Shown here: piece by piece, positions 1-6,246 of the stretch
How the letters are laid out: each line of letters begins with the position of its first letter
Position numbering within the stretch: position 1 is the stretch's first letter
Position numbers and translations under genes: made by a program
Notes under the pieces: model-generated
Databases searched by the model: none
Told to the model about the DNA's origin: nothing
Seen by the model: the letters and a program-made list of their open reading frames with translations, nothing else
Source of the DNA: Modestobacter sp.
Lineage (GTDB): Bacteria > Actinomycetota > Actinomycetes > Mycobacteriales > Geodermatophilaceae
Direction: 5' to 3'
Assembly: GCA_025965635.1 (NCBI GenBank)
Contig: JAOPWO010000325.1
Span: 1 to 12,475 of the forward strand
DNA: 12,475 bases

Positions 1-44
1 CGGGTTCGGCGCCGGCCAACCGGGGCAAGCGCAAGCGCCGCTGA
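1..44 (+). CDS. yidC: Membrane protein insertase YidC, C-terminal end only
   Basis: Only the last 13 or 14 codons are in the window, ending at a TGA at 42-44. The visible tail reads GSAPANRGKRKRR, a strongly basic end as expected for the cytoplasmic C-terminus of actinobacterial YidC. YidC inserts and folds membrane proteins, alone or with SecYEG. Identification rests on this basic tail and on position: jag follows directly, and the order yidC-jag-rsmG-parA-parB is standard near actinobacterial origins. The fold and membrane segments lie outside the window, so the call is inferred from context. Confidence 0.72.
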   Translation, partial: GSAPANRGKRKRR

Positions 45-132
45 CCTCCGGGTCGCCGCACCGGCCAGCCGCCACCGGCCCCACGACCACCGGGTTCGCC
101 CGGCCGCCTGCACGACCCTGGGAGGAACCACC
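45..132 (+). other. yidC-jag intergenic region
   Basis: This 88-base C-rich gap holds a good ribosome binding site at its end but no convincing promoter or terminator. It most likely forms part of a continuous yidC-jag transcript. Confidence 0.5.
120..127 (+). promoter_or_regulatory. Ribosome binding site of jag
   Basis: GGGAGGAA is a near-perfect Shine-Dalgarno match. Its core (121-125) lies 7 bases before an in-frame CTG at 133 but about 30 bases before the first in-frame GTG at 157. The spacing therefore favours initiation at CTG. Confidence 0.75.
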
Positions 133-717
133 CTGAGTCCACCCGACAACGACACCGTGACCGCTGTCGACCCCGCTCTCCCTGACGCCGACGAGGCCTC
201 CGCCGACGCCGTGGTGGAGGACGTCGTGGCCGACGAGGAGGACGACGAGGCGGTCGACACCCTGCTCGTCCGCGAGGGCGACGTGGCCGGCGACTACCTC
301 GAGCGACTGCTCGACATCCTCGACGTGGACGGCGACATCGACCTCGACGTCGAGGGCGACCGCGCCTCGGTCGCCGTGGTCGGGGGGCAGCTGAAGACCC
401 TGATCGGGCCGGACGGCGCCACCCTGGAGGCGCTGCAGGAGCTGACCCGCCTCGCCGTGGCGCAGGCCACCGGCGTGCGCAGCCGGTTGATGCTCGACAT
501 CGGCGGCTTCCGGGCCAAGCGCCGCGCCGACCTGACCGCGCTGGCCACCGAGGCAGCGGCCCGGGTCGGCCAGAGCCGGCAGCCCGAGCGGCTCGCCGCG
601 ATGAACCCGTTCGAGCGCAAGGTCGTGCACGACGTCATCGCCGGCTCGCCCGGAGTGCGCAGCGAGTCGGAGGGCGAGGAGCCGAACCGCCGTGTCGTGG
701 TTCTGCCCGACGCGTGA
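133..717 (+). CDS. jag: Jag/KhpB-type KH and R3H domain RNA-binding protein
   Basis: Single-stranded nucleic acid binding protein of the Jag (SpoIIIJ-associated, KhpB/EloR) family, which binds RNA in the cytoplasm and is tied to cell elongation in other bacteria. From the CTG start it has 194 residues. Residues 9-45 are an acidic stretch rich in D, E and A. A KH domain follows, with the GxxG loop as GPDG near residues 92-95. The R3H domain near the C-terminus has the R-xxx-H signature (R162, H166 in NPFERKVVH). No Jag-N domain is present, as usual for actinobacterial members. The conventional GTG at 157 would give 186 residues but has no ribosome binding site at a workable distance, so I chose CTG at 133. 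The stop overlaps the rsmG start by four bases (GTGA). The gene sits directly behind yidC, as in most Gram-positive bacteria. Family assignment is firm; only the start is uncertain. Confidence 0.9.
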   Translation: MSPPDNDTVTAVDPALPDADEASADAVVEDVVADEEDDEAVDTLLVREGDVAGDYLERLLDILDVDGDIDLDVEGDRASVAVVGGQLKTLIGPDGATLEALQELTRLAVAQATGVRSRLMLDIGGFRAKRRADLTALATEAAARVGQSRQPERLAAMNPFERKVVHDVIAGSPGVRSESEGEEPNRRVVVLPDA

Positions 718-1427
718 GTGACGAGCCCCAGGAGCTGACCGACCCGCCCAGCGGGGAGGACTCCGAGCAGGTCGGGACCGGAACGGGGGAACCCGTTCCG
801 GTATCCCCGGCGATCGCGGCGGAGGTCTTCGGTACGGCGTTGCCGGCCGTCGAGCGGTACGTTGCGATGCTGGCCGGGGACGGCGTCGTCCGCGGGTTGA
901 TCGGACCGCGGGAGGTCTCCCGGTTGTGGGACCGGCACGTGCTGAACAGCGCCGCCATGGCCGAGGTGGTGCCGGCGGGCGCCCGCGTCGTCGACGTCGG
1001 CAGCGGTGCGGGTCTGCCGGGTGTCCCGCTGGGACTGGCCCGGCCGGACCTGGCGATCACCCTGGTCGAGCCGATGGCGCGGCGGGTGGAGTTCCTGACC
1101 GACGTGGTCGCGTCCCTCGGTGCTCCGTGGCGCGTGGTCCGCGGGCGCGCTGAGGAACGCTCGGTCGTCCGGACGGTCGGACCGGTCGACGTGGTGACGG
1201 CGCGAGCGGTCGCGCCGCTCCCGCGGCTGGTCGGGTGGTGCCGGGGCCTGCTGCGCCCGGGGTCGCAGCTCATCGCCCTCGTGGGGGCGCGCGCGGCGGC
1301 CGAGGTGCCCGCCCTGCTGCCCGAGCTGGAGGCGGCCGGGATGCGCGACGTGCACACCCGGTCGGTCGGTGTCGAGCTGGGCGCCGCAGCCACTACCGTG
1401 GTGGTCATGACGCGCGGTGGCCGATGA
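714..1427 (+). CDS. rsmG: 16S rRNA (guanine-N7) methyltransferase RsmG (GidB)
   Basis: SAM-dependent methyltransferase that makes m7G at position 527 (E. coli numbering) in the 530 loop of 16S rRNA; loss of this enzyme gives low-level streptomycin resistance in several bacteria. The 237-residue protein has the Rossmann SAM-binding motif DVGSGAGLPG at 94-103 and the acidic strand end LVEPMARRVEFL at 117-128. The conserved NPPY-like region is replaced by the family's TARAVAPL at 162-169. It carries about 30 extra N-terminal residues rich in D, E, P and G compared with the roughly 207-residue E. coli enzyme. The GTG start overlaps the jag stop (GTGA), implying translational coupling. The DNA for residues 22-30 forms a perfect 11-bp hairpin. 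The stop overlaps an ATG (ATGA at 1424-1427) that opens a short frame running to parA. Confidence 0.96.
   Translation: MSDEPQELTDPPSGEDSEQVGTGTGEPVPVSPAIAAEVFGTALPAVERYVAMLAGDGVVRGLIGPREVSRLWDRHVLNSAAMAEVVPAGARVVDVGSGAGLPGVPLGLARPDLAITLVEPMARRVEFLTDVVASLGAPWRVVRGRAEERSVVRTVGPVDVVTARAVAPLPRLVGWCRGLLRPGSQLIALVGARAAAEVPALLPELEAAGMRDVHTRSVGVELGAAATTVVVMTRGGR
777..802 (+). repeat. Perfect 11-bp inverted repeat with GGAA loop inside rsmG
   Basis: Arms ACCGGAACGGG (777-787) and CCCGTTCCGGT (792-802) are exact reverse complements around a GGAA loop (788-791), which fits the stable GNRA tetraloop pattern. It lies about 60 bases after the rsmG start codon in the poorly conserved N-terminal extension. 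It may be an mRNA structure affecting rsmG translation or mRNA decay, or a chance result of codon choice. Confidence 0.75.
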
Positions 1428-1522
1428 CGGTCATCCCGCTCCACGGGACCGTTCCACGTGGAACACCAGGAGGACCTGCGCGTTCCACGTGGAACACGGC
1501 GGTGAGGGAGACGCACCGATGA
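1424..1522 (+). CDS. Possible 32-residue bridging ORF between rsmG and parA
   Basis: This frame of 33 codons (with stop) starts at an ATG overlapping the rsmG stop (ATGA at 1424-1427) and ends with a TGA overlapping the parA start (ATGA at 1519-1522). The 32-residue product is basic, rich in P, G, T and R, and matches no domain I know. The reading frame contains both parS sites, so part of its sequence is dictated by them. There is no clear ribosome binding site of its own, so any translation would come from ribosomes finishing rsmG. It could act as a translational relay into parA rather than make a useful protein, or it could be chance. Confidence 0.25.
   Translation: MTVIPLHGTVPRGTPGGPARSTWNTAVRETHR
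1451..1464. promoter_or_regulatory. parS site 1 (ParB-binding centromere site)
   Basis: GTTCCACGTGGAAC is a perfect 14-bp dyad matching the core of the conserved parS consensus (GTTNCACGTGNAAC). Over 16 bases only the leading T is replaced by C. ParB dimers bind here and, with CTP, spread along the DNA. Confidence 0.95.
1482..1495. promoter_or_regulatory. parS site 2 (ParB-binding centromere site)
   Basis: This is a second exact copy of the same 14-bp dyad, with the same single difference from the 16-base consensus. It lies 31 bases from site 1 centre to centre, close to three helical turns, so both sites face the same side of the DNA. It ends 23 bases before the parA start. Confidence 0.95.
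1504..1510 (+). promoter_or_regulatory. Ribosome binding site of parA
   Basis: GAGGGAG ends 8 bases before the ATG at 1519. It decides the parA start against an in-frame GTG at 1417 that lies inside rsmG and has no such site. Confidence 0.75.
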
Positions 1523-2592
1523 CCGACCCGGGCGAGCGACTGCGCAACAGCTTGACCGCCGACAGCGCCCCCGGCGGGCCTCCGGTGGAGTTCGACAGCC
1601 CGATCGCGATGGAGGCGATGCGGGCCACCCGGGTGCTGCACGCGGCACACCAGGAGCCCTTCCCGGTGCCCGGACGCATCCGGGTGATCACCGTGGCCAA
1701 CCAGAAGGGTGGCGTCGGCAAGACGACGTCCACGGTCAACCTCGGCGTGGCCCTGGCCATGTACGGCCTGCGGACGCTGGTCATCGACCTCGACCCGCAG
1801 GGCAACACCAGCACCGCCCTCGGCGTGGAGCACACGGTGGGCACGCCCTCGATCTACGACACCCTGGTCGGCGACAGCCCGCTGGTGGAGGTGGCTGCGC
1901 CGACCACCGCCAGCCCCCTGCTGCGGTGCGTCCCGGCGACGATCGACCTGGCCGGCGCCGAGATCGAACTGGTCTCGATGGTGGCCCGGGAGCACCGGCT
2001 GCGCCGGGCCATCGAGACCTACCTGTCCGAGGTGCCGGCCGACGAGCGCCCGCACTACGTCCTCATCGACTGCCCGCCGTCCCTCGGGCTGCTGACGCTG
2101 AACGCGCTGGTGGCCGGGGACGAGGTGCTCATCCCGATCCAGTGCGAGTACTACGCGCTGGAGGGGCTGGGTCAGCTGCTCTCCAACATCGACCTGGTCC
2201 GGGCGCACCTCAACCCGGGCATCTCGGTGAGCACCATCCTGCTCACCATGTACGACGGCCGGACGAAGCTGGCCGACCAGGTGGCCGACGAGGTGCGGAA
2301 CCACTTCGGTGAGCTGGTCCTGTCAGCGGTGATCCCCCGCAACGTCCGGGTGAGCGAGGCGCCCGGCTACGGGCAGTCCGTGCTCACCTACGACCCCGGC
2401 TCCCGGGGAGCCACCAGCTACGTCGAGGCCGCCAAGGAGCTGGCCGAGCGTGGGGCGCATCTCAGCCCTGCCGCGCCGCCCCCCCAGGCCGTAGCAGCCC
2501 CACCGCCCCCACCGGCCACACCACCGCTGGCCGCGCTGGTGCTGGGCGAGCCGGCGGCCATCCAGCGGCTGACCGGACGGCACAGCTCGTGA
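1519..2592 (+). CDS. parA: Chromosome partitioning ATPase ParA (Soj)
   Basis: ParA/MinD-family ATPase that forms ATP-bound dimers on DNA and, with ParB bound to parS, moves newly copied origins toward the cell poles. The 357-residue protein has the deviant Walker A motif KGGVGKTT at 63-70 (signature K63 and nucleotide lysine K68), switch I DLDPQGN at 90-96 and the Walker B strand VLIDCPP at 181-187. A conserved QCEYYALEG stretch follows at 208-216. Residues 1-52 form an N-terminal extension before the fold, and residues 318-336 form a Pro/Ala-rich tail not needed by the fold. ATG 1519 was chosen for its GAGGGAG ribosome binding site. The two parS sites just upstream may let ParB influence parA expression, which is inference. 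parB follows 46 bases later, presumably on the same mRNA. Confidence 0.96.
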   Translation: MTDPGERLRNSLTADSAPGGPPVEFDSPIAMEAMRATRVLHAAHQEPFPVPGRIRVITVANQKGGVGKTTSTVNLGVALAMYGLRTLVIDLDPQGNTSTALGVEHTVGTPSIYDTLVGDSPLVEVAAPTTASPLLRCVPATIDLAGAEIELVSMVAREHRLRRAIETYLSEVPADERPHYVLIDCPPSLGLLTLNALVAGDEVLIPIQCEYYALEGLGQLLSNIDLVRAHLNPGISVSTILLTMYDGRTKLADQVADEVRNHFGELVLSAVIPRNVRVSEAPGYGQSVLTYDPGSRGATSYVEAAKELAERGAHLSPAAPPPQAVAAPPPPPATPPLAALVLGEPAAIQRLTGRHSS

Positions 2593-2624
2593 CCGGGACC
2601 GCGCACGACATCGGACACCACAGC

Positions 2625-2630
2625 GAGGAG
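2625..2630 (+). promoter_or_regulatory. Ribosome binding site of parB
   Basis: GAGGAG lies 8 bases before the GTG at 2639 and supports that start, which also keeps the conserved N-terminal GLGRGL motif. Confidence 0.75.
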
Positions 2631-2638
2631 CAGCACCC

Positions 2639-3700
2639 GTGACGAAGCGCGGCGGTCTCGGCCGGGGCCTGGCGGCTATCATCCCCACCAGCGCTCCCGC
2701 CCCCACGGCGACGCCGGCGGCGCGTGCCGCCGAGGCGGCCGAGCACGGTGGCGGTGTCGGCACCGCCGAGCGTCCCGAGCCGGTCGCGCACCCGGGGTGG
2801 ACCGAGCGGGCCACGCCGTCGGGGTCGGACGGCCCCGACGTGCTGCCGGTCACCGGTGCAGCGCTGGAGCTGGAGGCGGTGCTCAGCGTCCCGGGTGCGC
2901 AGCTGCGGGAGGTGCCGGTCGGCTCCGTCGTCCCCAACCCCAAGCAGCCGCGCCAGGTCTTCGACGACGATGCCCTCGACGAGCTCACCCACTCGGTGCG
3001 CGAGTTCGGGTTGCTGCAGCCGATCGTGGTCCGCGAGGGCCCGGATGGCGGCTACGAGCTGATCATGGGCGAGCGGCGGCTGAGAGCTGCCCGGGCCGCG
3101 GAGCTGGAGACCGTCCCGGCGATCGTCCGGTTCACCGCGGATGATGCGATGCTGCGCGACGCCCTGCTGGAGAACATCCACCGGGTGCAGCTGAACCCGC
3201 TGGAGGAGGCGGCGGCCTACCAGCAGCTGCTCGAGGAGTTCGGCGCCACCCACGAGGAGCTCGCCGGCAAGATCGGCCGGAGCCGCTCGCAGGTGACCAA
3301 CACCATCCGGCTGCTCAAGCTCCCGGTGCGGGTGCAGACCCGGGTGGCGGCCGGCGTGCTGTCCGCCGGACATGCCCGGGCACTGCTGGGCCTCCCCGAG
3401 GCCGAGGCCCAGGAGGCGCTGGCCACCCGCATCGTGGCCGAGGGCATGTCGGTCCGGGCCACGGAGGAGGCGGTGTCCCTCGCCGTCGCCGCCTCCCCCA
3501 CGGCTGCCCGGCGGACCAACCGGAAGCTCAGCGCGCCCGGCGTGGAGGACCTCGCCGGGCGGCTCTCCGACGTCTTCGAGACCAAGGTCAAGGTGCAGAT
3601 CGGCCGGGCAAAGGGCCGGATCGTGGTCGAGTTCGGCTCGGTCGACGACCTGCAGCGGATCGTCGGCATGATGGCCCCCGACATCACCGGCCGCAGCTGA
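2639..3700 (+). CDS. parB: Chromosome partitioning protein ParB (Spo0J)
   Basis: CTP-dependent DNA clamp that loads at parS, spreads along flanking DNA, recruits SMC and stimulates ParA. The 353-residue protein starts with the basic motif KRGGLGRGLAAII (3-15), the part that activates ParA in this family. A disordered Ala/Pro/Gly-rich linker fills about 16-85. The CTPase domain shows box I GLLQPIVV (124-131), box II GERRLRA (144-150) with its two arginines, and box III ENIHRVQLNPLEEAAAY (178-194). The parS-binding helix-turn-helix lies at about 206-231 (ELAGKIGRSRSQVTNTI). The C-terminal dimerisation domain follows at about 300-350. All key residues are present. It is co-directional with parA and ends in a convergent junction with the - strand operon. 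Confidence 0.96.
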   Translation: MTKRGGLGRGLAAIIPTSAPAPTATPAARAAEAAEHGGGVGTAERPEPVAHPGWTERATPSGSDGPDVLPVTGAALELEAVLSVPGAQLREVPVGSVVPNPKQPRQVFDDDALDELTHSVREFGLLQPIVVREGPDGGYELIMGERRLRAARAAELETVPAIVRFTADDAMLRDALLENIHRVQLNPLEEAAAYQQLLEEFGATHEELAGKIGRSRSQVTNTIRLLKLPVRVQTRVAAGVLSAGHARALLGLPEAEAQEALATRIVAEGMSVRATEEAVSLAVAASPTAARRTNRKLSAPGVEDLAGRLSDVFETKVKVQIGRAKGRIVVEFGSVDDLQRIVGMMAPDITGRS

Positions 3701-3706
3701 GCACAT

Positions 3707-3725
3707 CGTCGTCCTCCGGACGACG
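3707..3725 (+). terminator. Hairpin behind parB, probable terminator
   Basis: CGTCGTCC (3707-3714) and GGACGACG (3718-3725) pair perfectly around a TCC loop, starting 6 bases after the parB stop. No T-run follows, which is common for hairpin terminators in high-GC actinobacteria. Confidence 0.6.
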
Positions 3726-3764
3726 CCGTGACCACGAGCTGTTCCGGTCGCGCCGAGCGGCAGG

Positions 3765-3783
3765 GTTGCGTCAGTGACGCAAC
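3765..3783. terminator. 19-base perfect dyad at the convergent junction, probable terminator
   Basis: GTTGCGTCAGTGACGCAAC is perfectly symmetric around a central G and ends one base from the stop of the Ddl-like gene. It can fold as a 7-bp stem with a 5-base loop on either strand, so it probably ends transcription of the - strand operon and could back up the parB hairpin. Its symmetry would also suit a dimeric DNA-binding protein. Confidence 0.5.
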
Positions 3784-3784
3784 G

Positions 3785-4807
3785 TCACCGGTCGCTCCCC
3801 GCGGCTGCTCGGCGAGCCAGCAGCCGCACCAGCACGTCACCGAGCTCGTAGCCGGCAGCCTCCAGGGCCATCGGGAACATCGAGGTCTCGGTGAGACCCG
3901 GGGAGACGTTCACCTCGAGGAAGTGCACGTCGCCGTCGGCGGAGACGATCGCGTCGGTACGGGAGAGGTCGGCCAGCCCCAGGGCCCGGTGCGCGGCCAG
4001 GGCCACCTCCGCCGCGCGGGCGGCGACGGCGCCGGAGACCCGGGCCGGGGTGTGGTACTCGGTGAGCCCCGGGGTGTACCGCGACGTGTAGTCGAAGACG
4101 CCGGACTCGGGGGCGATCTCCACCGCCGGGAGCGCCTCGGGGCCCTGCCCCAGGTCGACCACCGACAGCGCCAGCTCCACGCCCTCGACGAAGCGCTCCA
4201 CGAGCACCGTGTCGCCGTAGGCGAAGGCGCTGACCATGGCGGCCGGCAGGCCCTCGACCCGGCTGATCTTCTGCGCTCCCAGCGCGGAGCCGCCCGACGC
4301 GGGCTTCACCATCAGCGGCAACCCCAACCGGGCCACGATCAGGTCCAGCACCGCGCCGGCGCCCAGCTCGCGGAAGGTGCTGTGCGGCAGCGCCACCCAA
4401 TCCGGCGTCGTCACCCCCGCGCCCCGCACCACGGACTTCGCGGCCGGCTTGTCCCAGGCCAGCCGGCAGGCGGCGGCAGGCGAGCCCACGTACGGGACGC
4501 CAGCCAGGTCGAGGACCGCGCGCAGCGCGCCGTCCTCACCGGTCGCACCGTGCAGGGCGATGAACACCGCGTCCGCCGGGTGCGCGGCGAGGCCCGGGAG
4601 GAGCTCGCTGTCCGCGTCGAGCAGCTCGGCGTCCACTCGGGAGCGGTGCAGCGCCTCCATCACCTGTCCTCCGGAGGACAGGCTGACCTCCCGCTCGAAG
4701 GTCAGCCCACCGGCCAGCACCAGCGCGCGCAGCGGGTGCTCGGCGCGGGCGCCGGTGTCGGTGGCAGCGGCGGGGGCAGCAGCGGCAGCGCCGGCCGAGT
4801 CGTTCAT
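3785..4807 (-). CDS. D-alanine--D-alanine ligase family protein (ATP-grasp)
   Basis: ATP-grasp enzyme of the Ddl family, which joins two D-alanines for the peptidoglycan stem. The 340-residue protein opens with about 25 Ala-rich residues, then GGLTFEREVSLSSG (33-46) with E40 at the substrate-site glutamate. HGATGEDG (86-93), the GVPYVGS strand (103-109), the ATP-binding VKPASGGSALG (167-177) with S174 at the catalytic serine, and FDYTSRY (238-244) with tyrosines in the ligase loop follow. The metal ligands are D285, E298 and N300 (FLEVN), then SPGLTETSMFPMA. Every catalytic position I can place is intact. Actinobacteria usually carry their housekeeping ddl elsewhere, so this may be a paralogue with another D-amino acid or dipeptide substrate. 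The ATG overlaps the aminotransferase stop (ATGA), implying coupled translation as the last gene of the cwlM operon. Confidence 0.85.
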   Translation of the reverse strand: MNDSAGAAAAAPAAATDTGARAEHPLRALVLAGGLTFEREVSLSSGGQVMEALHRSRVDAELLDADSELLPGLAAHPADAVFIALHGATGEDGALRAVLDLAGVPYVGSPAAACRLAWDKPAAKSVVRGAGVTTPDWVALPHSTFRELGAGAVLDLIVARLGLPLMVKPASGGSALGAQKISRVEGLPAAMVSAFAYGDTVLVERFVEGVELALSVVDLGQGPEALPAVEIAPESGVFDYTSRYTPGLTEYHTPARVSGAVAARAAEVALAAHRALGLADLSRTDAIVSADGDVHFLEVNVSPGLTETSMFPMALEAAGYELGDVLVRLLARRAAAGSDR

Positions 4808-6222
4808 GCGTGGTCCCCGGTCTGGTCGCTGTTGGCCGGTCCGATGATCGGCGGGGCGTCCGTCGCGGTCGGCCGGGGGAGGCGGAACGTCCCGGTGTCG
4901 ACCGCGTCGAAGGTCGCGTGCAGCTCCAGCTCGGCCTCGATGACCCGGGCCAGCCGGCGGACCCCCTCACGGATCCGGTCCGGCTCCGGGAAGCAGTAGG
5001 ACAGCCGCATGTACTCCCGGCCCTGGCCGTCGGCGTAGAAGCCGATGCCGGGGACGTAGGCGACGTGCGCGGCCACCGCGCGCGGCTGCATCAGCTTGGC
5101 GTCCAGTCCGTGCGGCAGCTTCAGCCACACGTAGAAGCCACCGTCCGGCTTCGTCCAGGTGGTGCCCGGCGGCATGAGGGCGGTCAGCGACTCCAGGGTC
5201 GCGTCGCGTCGTTCCCGGTAGAGCTCGGTGAAGATCTTGATCTGCTCGCGCCAGGGCTGGGTGTCCAGGTACCGCGCGACCGCGTACTGGGTCAGCGACG
5301 GCGGGCAGAGCACCTGGGCCTCGGTGGCCAGGACCAGCTTCTCCCGGACGGCGAGCGGCGCGAGCACCCAGCCCACCCGCAGCCCCGGGGAGAAGGTCTT
5401 GGAGAAGGAACCGAGGTAGATGACCCGCTCGTCGTTGCGGGCCCGCAACGCTCGGATCGGCTCGTGGTCGAACCCGAGCAGCCCGTAGGGGTTGTCCTCG
5501 ATGATGAGCAGGTCGTACTTCTCGGCCAGCGCGACGATCGCCTCGCGCCGCGGCTCGGACAGCGTGACACCGGCCGGGTTGTGGAAGTTGGGCACCGTGT
5601 ACAGGAACTTCACTCGTTCGCCGGCGGCGCGGCTCGCCTTGAGGGCCTCTTCCAGCGCCTCCGGGATGAGGCCGTCGTCGTCCATCTCGAGGTGCCGGAC
5701 CTCGGCCTGCGCGGCCTGGAAGACGCCCAGGGCACCGACGTAGGACGGTGCCTCGGCCAGGATGACGTCGCCCGGGTCGATGAAGACCCGGGTGACCAGG
5801 TCCAGGCCCTGCTGCGAGCCGACGGTGACGACCACCTCGCTGGGCGAGGCGTCGGTGATGCCCTCCAGCGCCATGACGTCGCAGATCCGCTCGCGCAGCC
5901 GTGGGTCGCCCTGGCCGGAGCCGTACTGCAGCGTCTGCGCGCCCATGCCGGAGACCAGGTCGCCGATCATCGAGCCGACGGCGTCCAGCGGGAGGGCGGT
6001 CACCGCGGGCATGCCGCCGGCGAGGGAGACGACCTCCGGCCGGCTGACCACGGAGAACAGGGCGCGGATCTCCGAGCTCTTCATCCCGTGGGTGCGTGCT
6101 GCATAGCGGTCTGCCAGGGGGTCCAGCCGCGGGTGGCGGGGATGGACGTGCGGGGACGCACTGGCAGAGTGCGCCCCGGCCTGACCGGAACCGACCGTCG
6201 GGTCGGGCGCAGGTGGGGTCAC
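4804..6222 (-). CDS. PLP-dependent aminotransferase, class I/II fold type I
   Basis: Pyridoxal-phosphate aminotransferase of the aminoadipate/aromatic (LysN/ARO8-like) branch of class I/II; the amino acid substrate cannot be read from sequence. In the 472-residue form the PLP lysine is K275 (SFSKTFSPGLRVGW), with the cofactor aspartate D243 (EDNPYG), N215 (NFHNPAG), R282 and the substrate-carboxylate arginine R406 (MRLSYC). There is no N-terminal GntR DNA-binding domain, so it is not a MocR regulator. The GTG at 6222 is 24 bases after the cwlM stop and has only a weak ribosome site. An internal ATG at 6084 (MKSSEIRAL, residue 47) is possible, but the preceding LDPLADRYAARTHG looks family-like. 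About 35 extra C-terminal residues follow the fold. Its stop overlaps the start of the Ddl-like ligase, suggesting a joint, perhaps cell-wall-related, role. Confidence 0.88.
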   Translation of the reverse strand: MTPPAPDPTVGSGQAGAHSASASPHVHPRHPRLDPLADRYAARTHGMKSSEIRALFSVVSRPEVVSLAGGMPAVTALPLDAVGSMIGDLVSGMGAQTLQYGSGQGDPRLRERICDVMALEGITDASPSEVVVTVGSQQGLDLVTRVFIDPGDVILAEAPSYVGALGVFQAAQAEVRHLEMDDDGLIPEALEEALKASRAAGERVKFLYTVPNFHNPAGVTLSEPRREAIVALAEKYDLLIIEDNPYGLLGFDHEPIRALRARNDERVIYLGSFSKTFSPGLRVGWVLAPLAVREKLVLATEAQVLCPPSLTQYAVARYLDTQPWREQIKIFTELYRERRDATLESLTALMPPGTTWTKPDGGFYVWLKLPHGLDAKLMQPRAVAAHVAYVPGIGFYADGQGREYMRLSYCFPEPDRIREGVRRLARVIEAELELHATFDAVDTGTFRLPRPTATDAPPIIGPANSDQTGDHA

Positions 6223-6246
6223 CCGCAGGAGTCTAGGCGGCTCCGC

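Noticed and set aside
3728..4999. 423-codon open frame on the + strand opposite the Ddl-like gene
   Set aside because: It is a codon-bias shadow: repetitive R/G/H/Q composition, no domain, and it crosses the convergent terminator region. The - strand gene explains the sequence.
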